Source: Rhabdothermincola salaria (GTDB lineage Bacteria; Actinomycetota; Acidimicrobiia; Acidimicrobiales; Acidimicrobilacustridaceae). From it: a stretch of 64,000 bases of DNA. The stretch spans positions 1,816,168 to 1,880,167 of the forward strand of contig NZ_JAJQXW010000001.1 in the NCBI RefSeq assembly GCF_021246445.1, given 5' to 3'. Shown here in pieces: positions 8,549 through 15,970 of this stretch (position 1 is its first letter; every line of letters starts with the position of its first letter). The position numbers were made by a program, and so were the translations under genes. The notes beneath the pieces were generated by a model that saw nothing but the letters and a program-made list of their open reading frames with translations, was not told where the DNA came from and searched no databases.

Positions 8549-9442
8549 CTACGGCAAGGGCGCGTCGCGGGCGTCGGGCCCGGCGGCGGCGTCGTCGTCG
8601 TCTCCGTCGGCGGGATCGTCGTCGGCGATCAGCTGGCTGGGATAGAGGCTGGGGTGGCCGGGGCCGATGCCGGCGGCGCGCAGGTCGCGGTCGGCCCGGG
8701 CGGTGCGCTCCGGGCCGGTGAGGCGGCCGGCGGGGGCCGAGCGGTGCAGCGACGAGCCGTCCACGTCGTGGCCGGCGTCGGCCGCGGCCTGACCCAGGAG
8801 GTTGGCCACCTGGGCCCAGGTGGCCGCCGCCCCTTCGCCGAGCACGGCTCCCGAGGGGCCGTCGACGAGGATGAAGTAGGGGTTGGCCGGCACGCCGTAC
8901 TCGTCGTACGCCGCACTCGACATGAGGGTGGTGACCCCCGTCGGGGCCAGGCCGGCCACCGCGCTCACGCTCTCGGCCTCGGGACCCTTGGTGACGACCA
9001 CCAGGCGGGTGTCGCGCCCGGGCAGTCGGGTGCCCTCGCCGTCGGCGAAGGCCTGCCAGAAGTCGGCGCAGGTGCCACAGCCGCTCGACAGGAACGCCAA
9101 CAAGGTGGTGTGGTCGGTGCCGACCACCCCCGCCACCGTGGCCGCCCCGTCGGGGGTGACGCCGGCGATGTCGTGGGCGTCGGTGCTCACCACGCCGGTC
9201 TGCGATCGCGGCTCGGGCACCCCGGGTCGGGTGCGGATCTCGACCGGAGAGCGCACCCCTCCCGTGGTGGACCCGGTGCCCGACGGGTCGGTGGGGTCGG
9301 CGCCGTCGGCACTCTCGTCGTAGATGCCGGCCCCGAGCTCGTGGAGGCGGCGCAGGATCTCGGCGTGGCTGCGCAGCAGCCCGACGACGAGCACCGCGAG
9401 GAGGGCCACCACGAGGGCCAACAGCACCACGACGACGGTCAC
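8549..9442 (-). CDS. MauD-like membrane-anchored thioredoxin-fold protein
   Basis: A 297-residue thiol-disulfide protein of the type that oxidises or isomerises disulfides of the methylamine dehydrogenase light chain. One N-terminal membrane anchor (residues 3-23) is followed by a Pro/Gly/Asp linker and a thioredoxin-like domain with active site SSGCGTCADFW (C122, C125) and the cis-Pro region VPANPYFILVDG. A charged tail rich in Asp ends the protein, longer than in typical MauD. GTG 9442 overlaps the preceding gene's stop as GTGA. Its place next to a 25-cysteine exported protein and a MauE-like protein makes a dedicated folding role the best inference. Confidence 0.85.
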   Translation of the reverse strand: MTVVVVLLALVVALLAVLVVGLLRSHAEILRRLHELGAGIYDESADGADPTDPSGTGSTTGGVRSPVEIRTRPGVPEPRSQTGVVSTDAHDIAGVTPDGAATVAGVVGTDHTTLLAFLSSGCGTCADFWQAFADGEGTRLPGRDTRLVVVTKGPEAESVSAVAGLAPTGVTTLMSSAAYDEYGVPANPYFILVDGPSGAVLGEGAAATWAQVANLLGQAAADAGHDVDGSSLHRSAPAGRLTGPERTARADRDLRAAGIGPGHPSLYPSQLIADDDPADGDDDDAAAGPDARDAPLP

Positions 9443-11595
9443 GAGACCCTCACCGAGCGGCAGGCCAGGAGCACGTTGTCGCCCCGGCCGCGGTTGATCA
9501 GGTACACGCAGACCGTCCGGGACCCGCGAGACGCCCCGACCGTGACGTCGAAGCCGTGTGACGGCCCGTACAGGGGATGGGCGGCGCCGACGTCGCTGCG
9601 GTTCTTCGATGCCGTGGCGACTCCCGCGCCGACACCGTCGACGTACACGTGCACGTCGATCGGTCCCGCGGTGTCGGGGTCGATGGCCCAGCCCTGCAGC
9701 CGGATGGTGCCGGACCCCCCTCTTGCCACGTCGAGAGACCCGAACGGCGAGCCGCCCACCAACACCGATCGACATCCGATCAGGCTGTTCGAACCGGGGC
9801 CGAGGTTGATGCCGTAGGCGCACACCGTCCGGAGCCCGGAGGAGGCCGGCAGCTCGGCCGAGAAGCCCCGCGCCGACCCGTACCCCGGGTAGGCCGCAGC
9901 CACGTCGGAGCGCCGGCGATCGGCCCGCAGGACGTGGCCGACGCCGTCGACGTACACGTGCACGTCGACGGGGTCGGAGCTGTCGGGGTCGAGGAGCCAA
10001 CCGGCGACGGCGATCTTGCCCGGTCCGGCGCGCACGACGTCGAGGGCACCGAAGGGTGCCCCGGAGAGCACGTTGACGGGCCGCACGGCGATCAAGGCGT
10101 TGGGGCCGGGGCGATCGTTGATGGCGTAGGCGACCAGCTCGTGGCTGCCCGGTGGGGCCGGCACCACGACATCGAAACCGTGGTTGGTGGAAGGGCTGGT
10201 CGAGCTCAGCGCGGGTCGGGGATCGTCGGCGAGCACCGCCAGGCCCTTGCCGGCCACGTAGAGGTGGACCTGGATGGGATCGGTGGTGTCGGGATCGCGC
10301 GCCCAGCCCCGCACCCGCAACCCACCCGGAGCCGGATCGACGCGCTCGACCGTCCCGATCGGGGTTCCCACTTCGATCGTCCGCGACCCGAGCAGCACGT
10401 TGCCCGACCCGCCCCCGACGTTGATGGCGTAGACGTCGACCCGGTGACGCCCCTGCGGGACGTCGATCGTGACCCGGAAGCCGTGGTCGGCGCCCATGCC
10501 GAAGGCGACGTCGAGGTCCGCACGGCGCCGGTCGGCGCGCACCGCCACGCCCTTGCCGGCCACGTACACGTGCACGTCGATGGGGTTCGTGGTGTCGGGA
10601 TCGATCGCCCACCCCTCGACGGTGACCTTGCCCGTTCCGACGGTCACGTTGTCGATGACCCCGAAGGGGTTGCGGCTCACGACGGTGCGGCAACCGATGA
10701 TGCCGTCGGAACCCGGGCCGATGTTGACCGCGACGGCGCAGACCTGGCGCTGGCCGCCCTGGGAGCCGGGCAGGACGACATCGAACCCGTGGTTGGGGCC
10801 CATGCCCGGGTGGGCGGCGGCGATGTCGGACCGAGGGCGGTCGGCGCGCACCACGGCGACGACCTCGCTGTTCATGATGAGCCGGACGTCGACGGAGGCG
10901 TTGGTGTCCCAGTCGATGGCCCACCCCTTGACGCGGATGCCCCCCGAGACCTCGGTGGCGGAGTCGATCTGGCCGGTCACCCCGTGCAGGCAGGAGCGGT
11001 CGTGGGTGGCGGTGGCGTTGTCGACGCGGATGGTGCCGGTGCAGGTGCCGTCGATCTCCCACGGCGCGATGCACGTGACGAGCCGGCAGATGATCGGACC
11101 CACGCACGCCACACCCTGGTTGCACTGGCCGTAGCGGAAGTTGGTGCAGCCGGCCTTGCGGTTGTTGCAGTCGCCGTTGGCGCACCCGCACCCGGTGCCC
11201 GAGCAGGAACCGCTGCACACGCCGCTGCCGCCGCACCCGCAGCCGTTGCAGGGCGCGTTGCAGTCCATGTAGTAGCGGGGGCCGCTGCAGAACCCGGTGC
11301 CGTCGACCTTCCACCAACCGGCGAGCAGCGAACCCGGAGGGCACTGGTTGCGACCGGTGAGGGTGCAGCAGAACTCGGTGTAGCCGTCGCAGCACAACGA
11401 GCCGCACGCGCAGGCCTGCCCCTGGCACGAGCACACCGCGGCGTAGGCGTCGGTGGGGGTGAGGGCATAGGAGACGGGATTGGCGGCGATGGCCGAGCCG
11501 ACCACCGCGCTGCGGGCGAAGAAGCCGCGGCGGCCCATTCGGGCGGAGAGGGCGCCGGCGACCTTGTCGACCAGCGTCGTGGTGGCACGGCTCAT
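9439..11595 (-). CDS. Tat-exported MauA-like cysteine-rich protein with five C-terminal repeats
   Basis: A 718-residue exported protein. Residues 1-52 form a twin-arginine signal (GRRGFF at 21-26, then a hydrophobic stretch). Residues 55-185 hold 25 cysteines and resemble the methylamine dehydrogenase light chain, including CPPGS (85-89), a following Trp pair (W94, W95) and the YYMDC block. The second TTQ-forming Trp of MauA is not found at the expected place. Five repeats of about 102 residues follow (about 206-310, 311-412, 413-514, 515-617, 618-718). Each has a GWAIDPDT-like motif, a PIDVHVYV-like strand and an HGF-like motif (RGF in repeat 4). Repeats 1, 4 and 5 have a paired Cys (C-x15-C). 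It is probably a surface protein; enzymatic activity is doubtful. Confidence 0.85.
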   Translation of the reverse strand: MSRATTTLVDKVAGALSARMGRRGFFARSAVVGSAIAANPVSYALTPTDAYAAVCSCQGQACACGSLCCDGYTEFCCTLTGRNQCPPGSLLAGWWKVDGTGFCSGPRYYMDCNAPCNGCGCGGSGVCSGSCSGTGCGCANGDCNNRKAGCTNFRYGQCNQGVACVGPIICRLVTCIAPWEIDGTCTGTIRVDNATATHDRSCLHGVTGQIDSATEVSGGIRVKGWAIDWDTNASVDVRLIMNSEVVAVVRADRPRSDIAAAHPGMGPNHGFDVVLPGSQGGQRQVCAVAVNIGPGSDGIIGCRTVVSRNPFGVIDNVTVGTGKVTVEGWAIDPDTTNPIDVHVYVAGKGVAVRADRRRADLDVAFGMGADHGFRVTIDVPQGRHRVDVYAINVGGGSGNVLLGSRTIEVGTPIGTVERVDPAPGGLRVRGWARDPDTTDPIQVHLYVAGKGLAVLADDPRPALSSTSPSTNHGFDVVVPAPPGSHELVAYAINDRPGPNALIAVRPVNVLSGAPFGALDVVRAGPGKIAVAGWLLDPDSSDPVDVHVYVDGVGHVLRADRRRSDVAAAYPGYGSARGFSAELPASSGLRTVCAYGINLGPGSNSLIGCRSVLVGGSPFGSLDVARGGSGTIRLQGWAIDPDTAGPIDVHVYVDGVGAGVATASKNRSDVGAAHPLYGPSHGFDVTVGASRGSRTVCVYLINRGRGDNVLLACRSVRVS

Positions 11596-11605
11596 GACGG
11601 TCGGC

Positions 11606-12220
11606 TCATGTGAGGGGGGCCTCCACGGAGAAGGAGCGAACGGGTCGGCCGGTCCCGGCGGAGCCGGGGGTGCGGCGGGCGGCGACGAGCGCCTCGGGCA
11701 GGGCGGTGAGCAGGGCGACCCCGAGGCCCACGGCGACGAACGACACCGACAGGTAGGCGACGCCGGCGGCGGGCAGGTCGGGGCGCATCTCGATGAAGCC
11801 CGGCGCCCCGGTGACCGCGGCGGAGACGGCGACGAGGGCGGCCGCCCCGTCGACGACGGCGTGCACCAGGGTGGGCGGGGCCGACGAGGCCCCGAAGCAG
11901 CCACAGGAGACGGCCGCCTCGCCCGCGGCACGCAGGCGCAGCACCGAGCCGGTGAAGACCACGAACAGCACCGCGGTGGCGGCCGCCAGCCACGGGCCGC
12001 CGAACAGGTAGGTGGCGACCCCGATGGCCACCTCGGCGGCGCCGAGGAGCCGGGCCAGGGCGGGTCGGGCGGGCAGGCGCAGGGCCTCGAGCATGGGCAC
12101 GGTGGCGGCCGGGGCGCGCAGCTTGGCCATCCCTCCCACGGCGAGAACGCCGGCCACGACCCCCAAGAGGCCTCCGAGCACCACGTCGGCCGATGGTAGT
12201 GCCGGTCGCCCGCAGTTCAC
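11606..12220 (-). CDS. MauE/DoxX-like redox-associated membrane protein
   Basis: A 204-residue membrane protein with four to five hydrophobic helices and the CxC motif SCGCFG (C106, C108) characteristic of MauE-like proteins, which are needed for maturation of the disulfide-rich methylamine dehydrogenase light chain. GTG 12220 is the likely start. It is the first gene of the mau-like set. The exported protein gene begins 10 bases after its stop, and the carboxyltransferase gene ends 50 bases upstream, so the set may be co-transcribed with it or use a promoter within that gap. A short cytosolic C-terminal tail (RRTPGSAGTGRP) ends the protein. Confidence 0.85.
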   Translation of the reverse strand: MNCGRPALPSADVVLGGLLGVVAGVLAVGGMAKLRAPAATVPMLEALRLPARPALARLLGAAEVAIGVATYLFGGPWLAAATAVLFVVFTGSVLRLRAAGEAAVSCGCFGASSAPPTLVHAVVDGAAALVAVSAAVTGAPGFIEMRPDLPAAGVAYLSVSFVAVGLGVALLTALPEALVAARRTPGSAGTGRPVRSFSVEAPLT

Positions 12221-12236
12221 CCGAGGGGGCGGGCGG

Positions 12237-12287
12237 TCAGGGGGTGATGACGGTCAGGCGGTGATGACGGTCAGGGGGTGATGGCGG
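12237..12287. repeat. 17-bp tandem triplication giving stop codons in all three minus frames
   Basis: Three adjacent copies at 12237-12253, 12254-12270 and 12271-12287 of tcagggggtgatgacgg (one mismatch each in copies 2 and 3). Each copy begins with tca, a TGA on the minus strand. Copy 3 holds the carboxyltransferase stop. As 17 is not divisible by three, the array supplies a minus-strand stop in every frame just upstream of the MauE-like gene. Confidence 0.85.
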
Positions 12288-13788
12288 TGCGCTGGACGGG
12301 TTCGGGCGGGGCCTGGCGACGCGACAGGGCCCGCCGGAGGGCGTCGAGCAGCACGGTGCGGGTCTCGCGCGGGTCGATGAGCTCGTCGAAGCCGAGGTTG
12401 GCGGCCGACCGGTACGAGGCCTCCAGCTCGGCCTCACGCAGCAGCGTGGCCTCGTCGACGTCGGCACCGGTGGCCCGGCTCATGGCCGCGGCACCCATGG
12501 CCCCGAGGGTGGCCCCGGGATAGGCGAAGGTGGCCGACTGGCCGTCGAAGCCGACCAGGGACATCACCATGGAACCGAAGCCGTAGGCCTTGCGCAGGGT
12601 GAGGTGCAGCTTGGGGCTGGTGGCCTGGGTCTGCGCCGCGAACATGCGCGCTCCGCTGCGCAGCACCCCGGCCCGCTCGGAGGCCCGCCCCGGGAGCATG
12701 CCCGGGTTGTCGGCCAGGAAGACCAGCGGCAGGTGGAAGGAGTCGGCCACGGAGATGAAGTGGGCGGCCTTGTCGGCGGCGTCGGCGTCGACCGACCCGG
12801 CCAGCACGCTGGGCTGGTTGGCCACGATGGCCACCGGATCGCCGCCGAGGTGGGCGAGGGCGCAGATGATGGACGGGCCGAAGCCGGGCTGGACCTCGAA
12901 CCAGTGGCCGTCGTCGACGACCACGTCGAGCACGTCGGCCATGTCGTAGACCCGCCGGGTGTCGCGGGGCACGATGCCGAGCAGCTCGTCGGTGGGCCTC
13001 GGCCCCTGGTCGCCGCCACCGACGCGGGGCGGGTGGCTCCAGGCGCTCGACGGGAAGAACTCGAGGTAGTGGCGCAGCATGTCGAGCGCCGAGGCGTCGT
13101 CCGGCGTGACGTTGTGGATGAGGCCGCTGGCCACGGCCACCGACGGCCCGCCCAGGTCCTCCTTGGAGATCTCCTCGCCGAGCGACTCCTTCACCACCGG
13201 TGGCCCGGCGGTGAACACCGCGCCGTCGGCGGTCATGACGCTGAAGTCGCTCATGGGCACGATGAGGGCACCGTGACCGGCCGAGGGGCCCATGACCGCG
13301 CTGAGCACCGGCACCCGTCCCGAGCACTGGGCCTGGATGAGCAGGTCGGTGGGGGCCCGGCCCCCTCCCCCGCCACCGCGGTGCCCGGCACCCTCCAACA
13401 ACATGAGCAGCGGCATGCGGTCACGCAGCGCCAGCTCGGCGATGCGATAGCGCTTGGAGCTGCTGCCCGGCCCGATCGAGCCGGCGAGGGTGGTGAAGTC
13501 CTCGGCCCCGACCATGACCGGGCGGCCGTCGATGCGGCCGGCGCCGGCCACGATGCCGTCGGACGCGATGGACTCGCCCACCAGCGTGCCGATCTCGCGG
13601 AAGGTGCCGGGGTCGAGCAGGTGCTCGACGCGCTGGCGGGCGTCCATGAGGCCGCGGGCGTGGCGCTTGGCCAACCGCTCCTCGCCGCCCATGGCCCGCG
13701 ACGCGGCTCGGCGCTGCGACAGGTCGGCCAGGGTCGGCCCCCACCCACCGGGCAGGTCGGGGGCCCCGGTGGCGTCGTCGGGGCTCAT
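12271..13788 (-). CDS. acyl-CoA carboxylase carboxyltransferase (beta) subunit
   Basis: Transfers CO2 from biotin carrier protein to an acyl-CoA (acetyl-, propionyl- or methylcrotonyl-type). The 505 residues form the crotonase-like double domain of the AccD/PccB/MccB family. The N-half oxyanion region includes VLSAVMGPSAGHGALIVP and the C-half includes FLADNPGMLPG and KLHLTLRKAYGFGSMVMS. A Gly-rich insertion (AGHRGGGGGGRAPTD) is unusual. ATG 13788 overlaps the upstream SDR stop by four bases, so the two are one operon. No biotin carboxylase is in the window, so substrate cannot be fixed. Its stop lies in a 17-bp tandem repeat. Confidence 0.88.
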   Translation of the reverse strand: MSPDDATGAPDLPGGWGPTLADLSQRRAASRAMGGEERLAKRHARGLMDARQRVEHLLDPGTFREIGTLVGESIASDGIVAGAGRIDGRPVMVGAEDFTTLAGSIGPGSSSKRYRIAELALRDRMPLLMLLEGAGHRGGGGGGRAPTDLLIQAQCSGRVPVLSAVMGPSAGHGALIVPMSDFSVMTADGAVFTAGPPVVKESLGEEISKEDLGGPSVAVASGLIHNVTPDDASALDMLRHYLEFFPSSAWSHPPRVGGGDQGPRPTDELLGIVPRDTRRVYDMADVLDVVVDDGHWFEVQPGFGPSIICALAHLGGDPVAIVANQPSVLAGSVDADAADKAAHFISVADSFHLPLVFLADNPGMLPGRASERAGVLRSGARMFAAQTQATSPKLHLTLRKAYGFGSMVMSLVGFDGQSATFAYPGATLGAMGAAAMSRATGADVDEATLLREAELEASYRSAANLGFDELIDPRETRTVLLDALRRALSRRQAPPEPVQRTAITP

Positions 13789-14672
13789 GCGTCGGCGGGG
13801 ACCGGGGTCTCGCCCTCGCCCGCGGCCTCGATCTCGGCTTCGACCTCTTCTTCGGCCTCCTCGGCGGCGGCGCTCACCGACTCCTGGCCGTCCGGGCGGG
13901 GCGGGCGCATGTCGGGGAAGGCCCGCAGGGTGTGCCCACCGTCGACGGTGAGGTGCTGGCCGGTGACCCAGCTCGACTCCGGCCCGGCCAGGTAGCGGAT
14001 GGCCTGGGCGATGTCGTCCGCCTCACCGCCGCGGGCGAGGGGTTGGTTGGCCAGGAAGGCCGCCATCATGTCGTCGTCGGCGAACAGACCGGTGGTGCTG
14101 GCGGTGCGGGTGAGCCCGGGACGCACCGAGTTCACCCGGATGCCCTCCTCGCCGAGCTCGTCGGCGGCCACCTCGACGAGCGCGTCGACGGCGGCCTTGC
14201 CGGTCTTGTACGAGGCCAGGCCCTTTGTGGAGAAGGCCGCGGCGGTGGACGACACGGCCACGATGGAGCCGCCGGGCGGCATCGCCGGCACGGCGTACTT
14301 GAGCAGGAGGAACACCGGGCGCACGTTGCGGTCGACCTCGGCACTGAACTGGTCGGGGTCGTAGTCGACGAGGCGGGAGGGGCTCCCTCCTCCGGGCACC
14401 GTCACCGCGATCTCGAGGCTGTCGCCGTCGGCCGCGAAGGCCACGGCATCGGCCACGTCCATGGGGCGCAGGGTGTCGCAGGGGCAGGGGTGCACCTCGA
14501 GGCCCTCGGCCGCCAGGACGCGCAGGGCGTCGACCAAGCGCTGCTCGTCGCGCCCGGCGATGGTGACCCGGCAGCCGTCGGCCGCCAGCAGGCGCGCCGT
14601 GGCCAGGCCGATACCGCTGCTGCCGCCGATCACCAGGGCGTGGGTGCCGTCGAGGGGTGCGTCGCTCGTCAT
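13785..14672 (-). CDS. short-chain dehydrogenase/reductase, with acidic C-terminal tail
   Basis: NAD(P)-dependent oxidoreductase of 295 residues. The cofactor loop GGSSGIGLATA (about 16-26), the VSSTAAA Ser region and the YKTGK catalytic Tyr/Lys are all present, with the usual C-terminal TGQHLTVDGG. After the normal SDR end come about 40 extra residues, very rich in Glu/Ala (EEAEEEVEAEIEAAGEG), with no obvious function. It is coupled to the carboxyltransferase gene by an ATGA overlap, suggesting a shared acyl-CoA pathway. Confidence 0.88.
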   Translation of the reverse strand: MTSDAPLDGTHALVIGGSSGIGLATARLLAADGCRVTIAGRDEQRLVDALRVLAAEGLEVHPCPCDTLRPMDVADAVAFAADGDSLEIAVTVPGGGSPSRLVDYDPDQFSAEVDRNVRPVFLLLKYAVPAMPPGGSIVAVSSTAAAFSTKGLASYKTGKAAVDALVEVAADELGEEGIRVNSVRPGLTRTASTTGLFADDDMMAAFLANQPLARGGEADDIAQAIRYLAGPESSWVTGQHLTVDGGHTLRAFPDMRPPRPDGQESVSAAAEEAEEEVEAEIEAAGEGETPVPADA

Positions 14673-14760
14673 GGCGCGTGTCTAGCAGTCCCCTCTCGAG
14701 GGCTGCAGCGGCACCCGCTCTCCTCCTGGTGACGACACCGCTGCCGACCACTACGGTCGG

Positions 14761-14787
14761 CCGATCCCGGCAGGGGGCCGGGATCGG
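14761..14787 (+). promoter_or_regulatory. 10-bp stem-loop in the sulfotransferase leader
   Basis: CCGATCCCGG (14761-14770) and CCGGGATCGG (14778-14787) form a perfect 10-bp stem with a seven-base loop. It ends just before the purine-rich ribosome site (about 14788-14794) of the gene starting at 14801. A TACGGT hexamer at 14753-14758 could be its -10. The position suggests a leader structure affecting translation or a terminator of upstream antisense transcription. Confidence 0.5.
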
Positions 14788-14800
14788 GGGAGGGACGACG

Positions 14801-15970
14801 ATGCAGTTCGATGCCGACGGGTTCGAAGAGCGAGCCAGCGAGGCCGCCGGCGGTCTCACCGACTTCGGGCACCCCTCCTACCGGGAGGCCCTCGAGGTGT
14901 TCCTGGGTTCGGCGGGCGCCGATGGCGCCCTGAACGCCATCGGTGAGGCCTCGGTGGAGGCCATGGCGATCGGTTCGCTCACCAACCGTCTGCGGGTCAC
15001 CGACTGGCACGCCCGCCACCCCGAGGTGGGGGCGGCGTCGGTCGAATCGCCGATCTTCCTCATCGGGTTGCCCCGCACCGGCACCACCGCGCTCAGCCAC
15101 CTGTTGGGGGCCGACCCCGCGAACCGCTCGCTGCTGGCCTGGGAGGCCAACGAGTCGGTGCCTCCGCCGACCGCCCAGGGCTACCGGGAGGACCCCCGCT
15201 TCGTCGCCGCCATGGAGGCGCCGAACATGCTCGACCTCATCAACCCCGAGTTCAAGGCCATCCACTTCGACCCGCCCGACATGCCGGTCGAGTGCGCCAC
15301 CGTGCTGGGCCAGCACTTCACCAGCCTCCACCTGGCCACCGTGTACAACGTCGAGACGTACCGCCGGTGGCTGTTCGCGGCCGACCACACCGAGGCCTAC
15401 CGCTACCACCGCCAGGTGCTGCAGGTGCTCCAGTCGCAGTGCCCGGGCCAGTGGCAGCTCAAGTCGCCGGTGCACCTGGTGGACCCGTCCGCCCTCGCCG
15501 CCGTCTACCCCGACGCCCGGTTCGTGCTCACCCACCGCGACCCGGTGCGGGTGACGGCATCGGTGCTGAGCCTGGTGCGGTCGCTCACCGGCACCTTCAG
15601 CGACGCCGACCGCACCGCCTACATCGCCGAGGCCTGGACCGACGTGGTGGTCACGCTGCTCGAGCGCCAGAGCGCCTTCCGCGACGCCATGGAGGCCCGG
15701 GGCAAGGGGGGTAGCTTCGTCGACGTGGCCTACGCCGACCTGGTGGCCGACCCGATGGGCACGGTCACCACCGTCTACGAGCAGCTCGGCCAGCGCCTCT
15801 CGCCGGAGGCCAGCGACGCCATGCACCGCCACGCCGCCACCCACACCCAGGGGGCCCACGGCTCCCACCAGTACTCCCTCGACGACTTCGGCGTGTCACC
15901 CGACGCCCTGGCCGAACGCTTCGCCGACTACACGACTCGCTACGCCGCCCACCTGGAGGCACCCCGATGA
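14801..15970 (+). CDS. sulfotransferase family protein
   Basis: PAPS-dependent sulfotransferase of the bacterial Sulfotransfer_3-like group, 389 residues. The 5'-phosphosulfate loop is GLPRTGTTAL (about residues 88-97) and the 3'-phosphate region is FVLTHRDPVRVTASV. The start ATG 14801 has a strong GGGGGAGGG ribosome site; the in-frame upstream codons lack one. It is translationally coupled to the following amidase (ATGA overlap). Two related genes occur at 36.9 and 39.6 kb. The acceptor (sterol, lipid or xenobiotic) is unknown. Confidence 0.87.
   Translation: MQFDADGFEERASEAAGGLTDFGHPSYREALEVFLGSAGADGALNAIGEASVEAMAIGSLTNRLRVTDWHARHPEVGAASVESPIFLIGLPRTGTTALSHLLGADPANRSLLAWEANESVPPPTAQGYREDPRFVAAMEAPNMLDLINPEFKAIHFDPPDMPVECATVLGQHFTSLHLATVYNVETYRRWLFAADHTEAYRYHRQVLQVLQSQCPGQWQLKSPVHLVDPSALAAVYPDARFVLTHRDPVRVTASVLSLVRSLTGTFSDADRTAYIAEAWTDVVVTLLERQSAFRDAMEARGKGGSFVDVAYADLVADPMGTVTTVYEQLGQRLSPEASDAMHRHAATHTQGAHGSHQYSLDDFGVSPDALAERFADYTTRYAAHLEAPR

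Noticed and set aside
8549-11434. 961-codon minus frame across the repeat protein
   Set aside because: Arg/Pro/His-rich shadow translation; only the last 297 codons (MauD-like) are coding.
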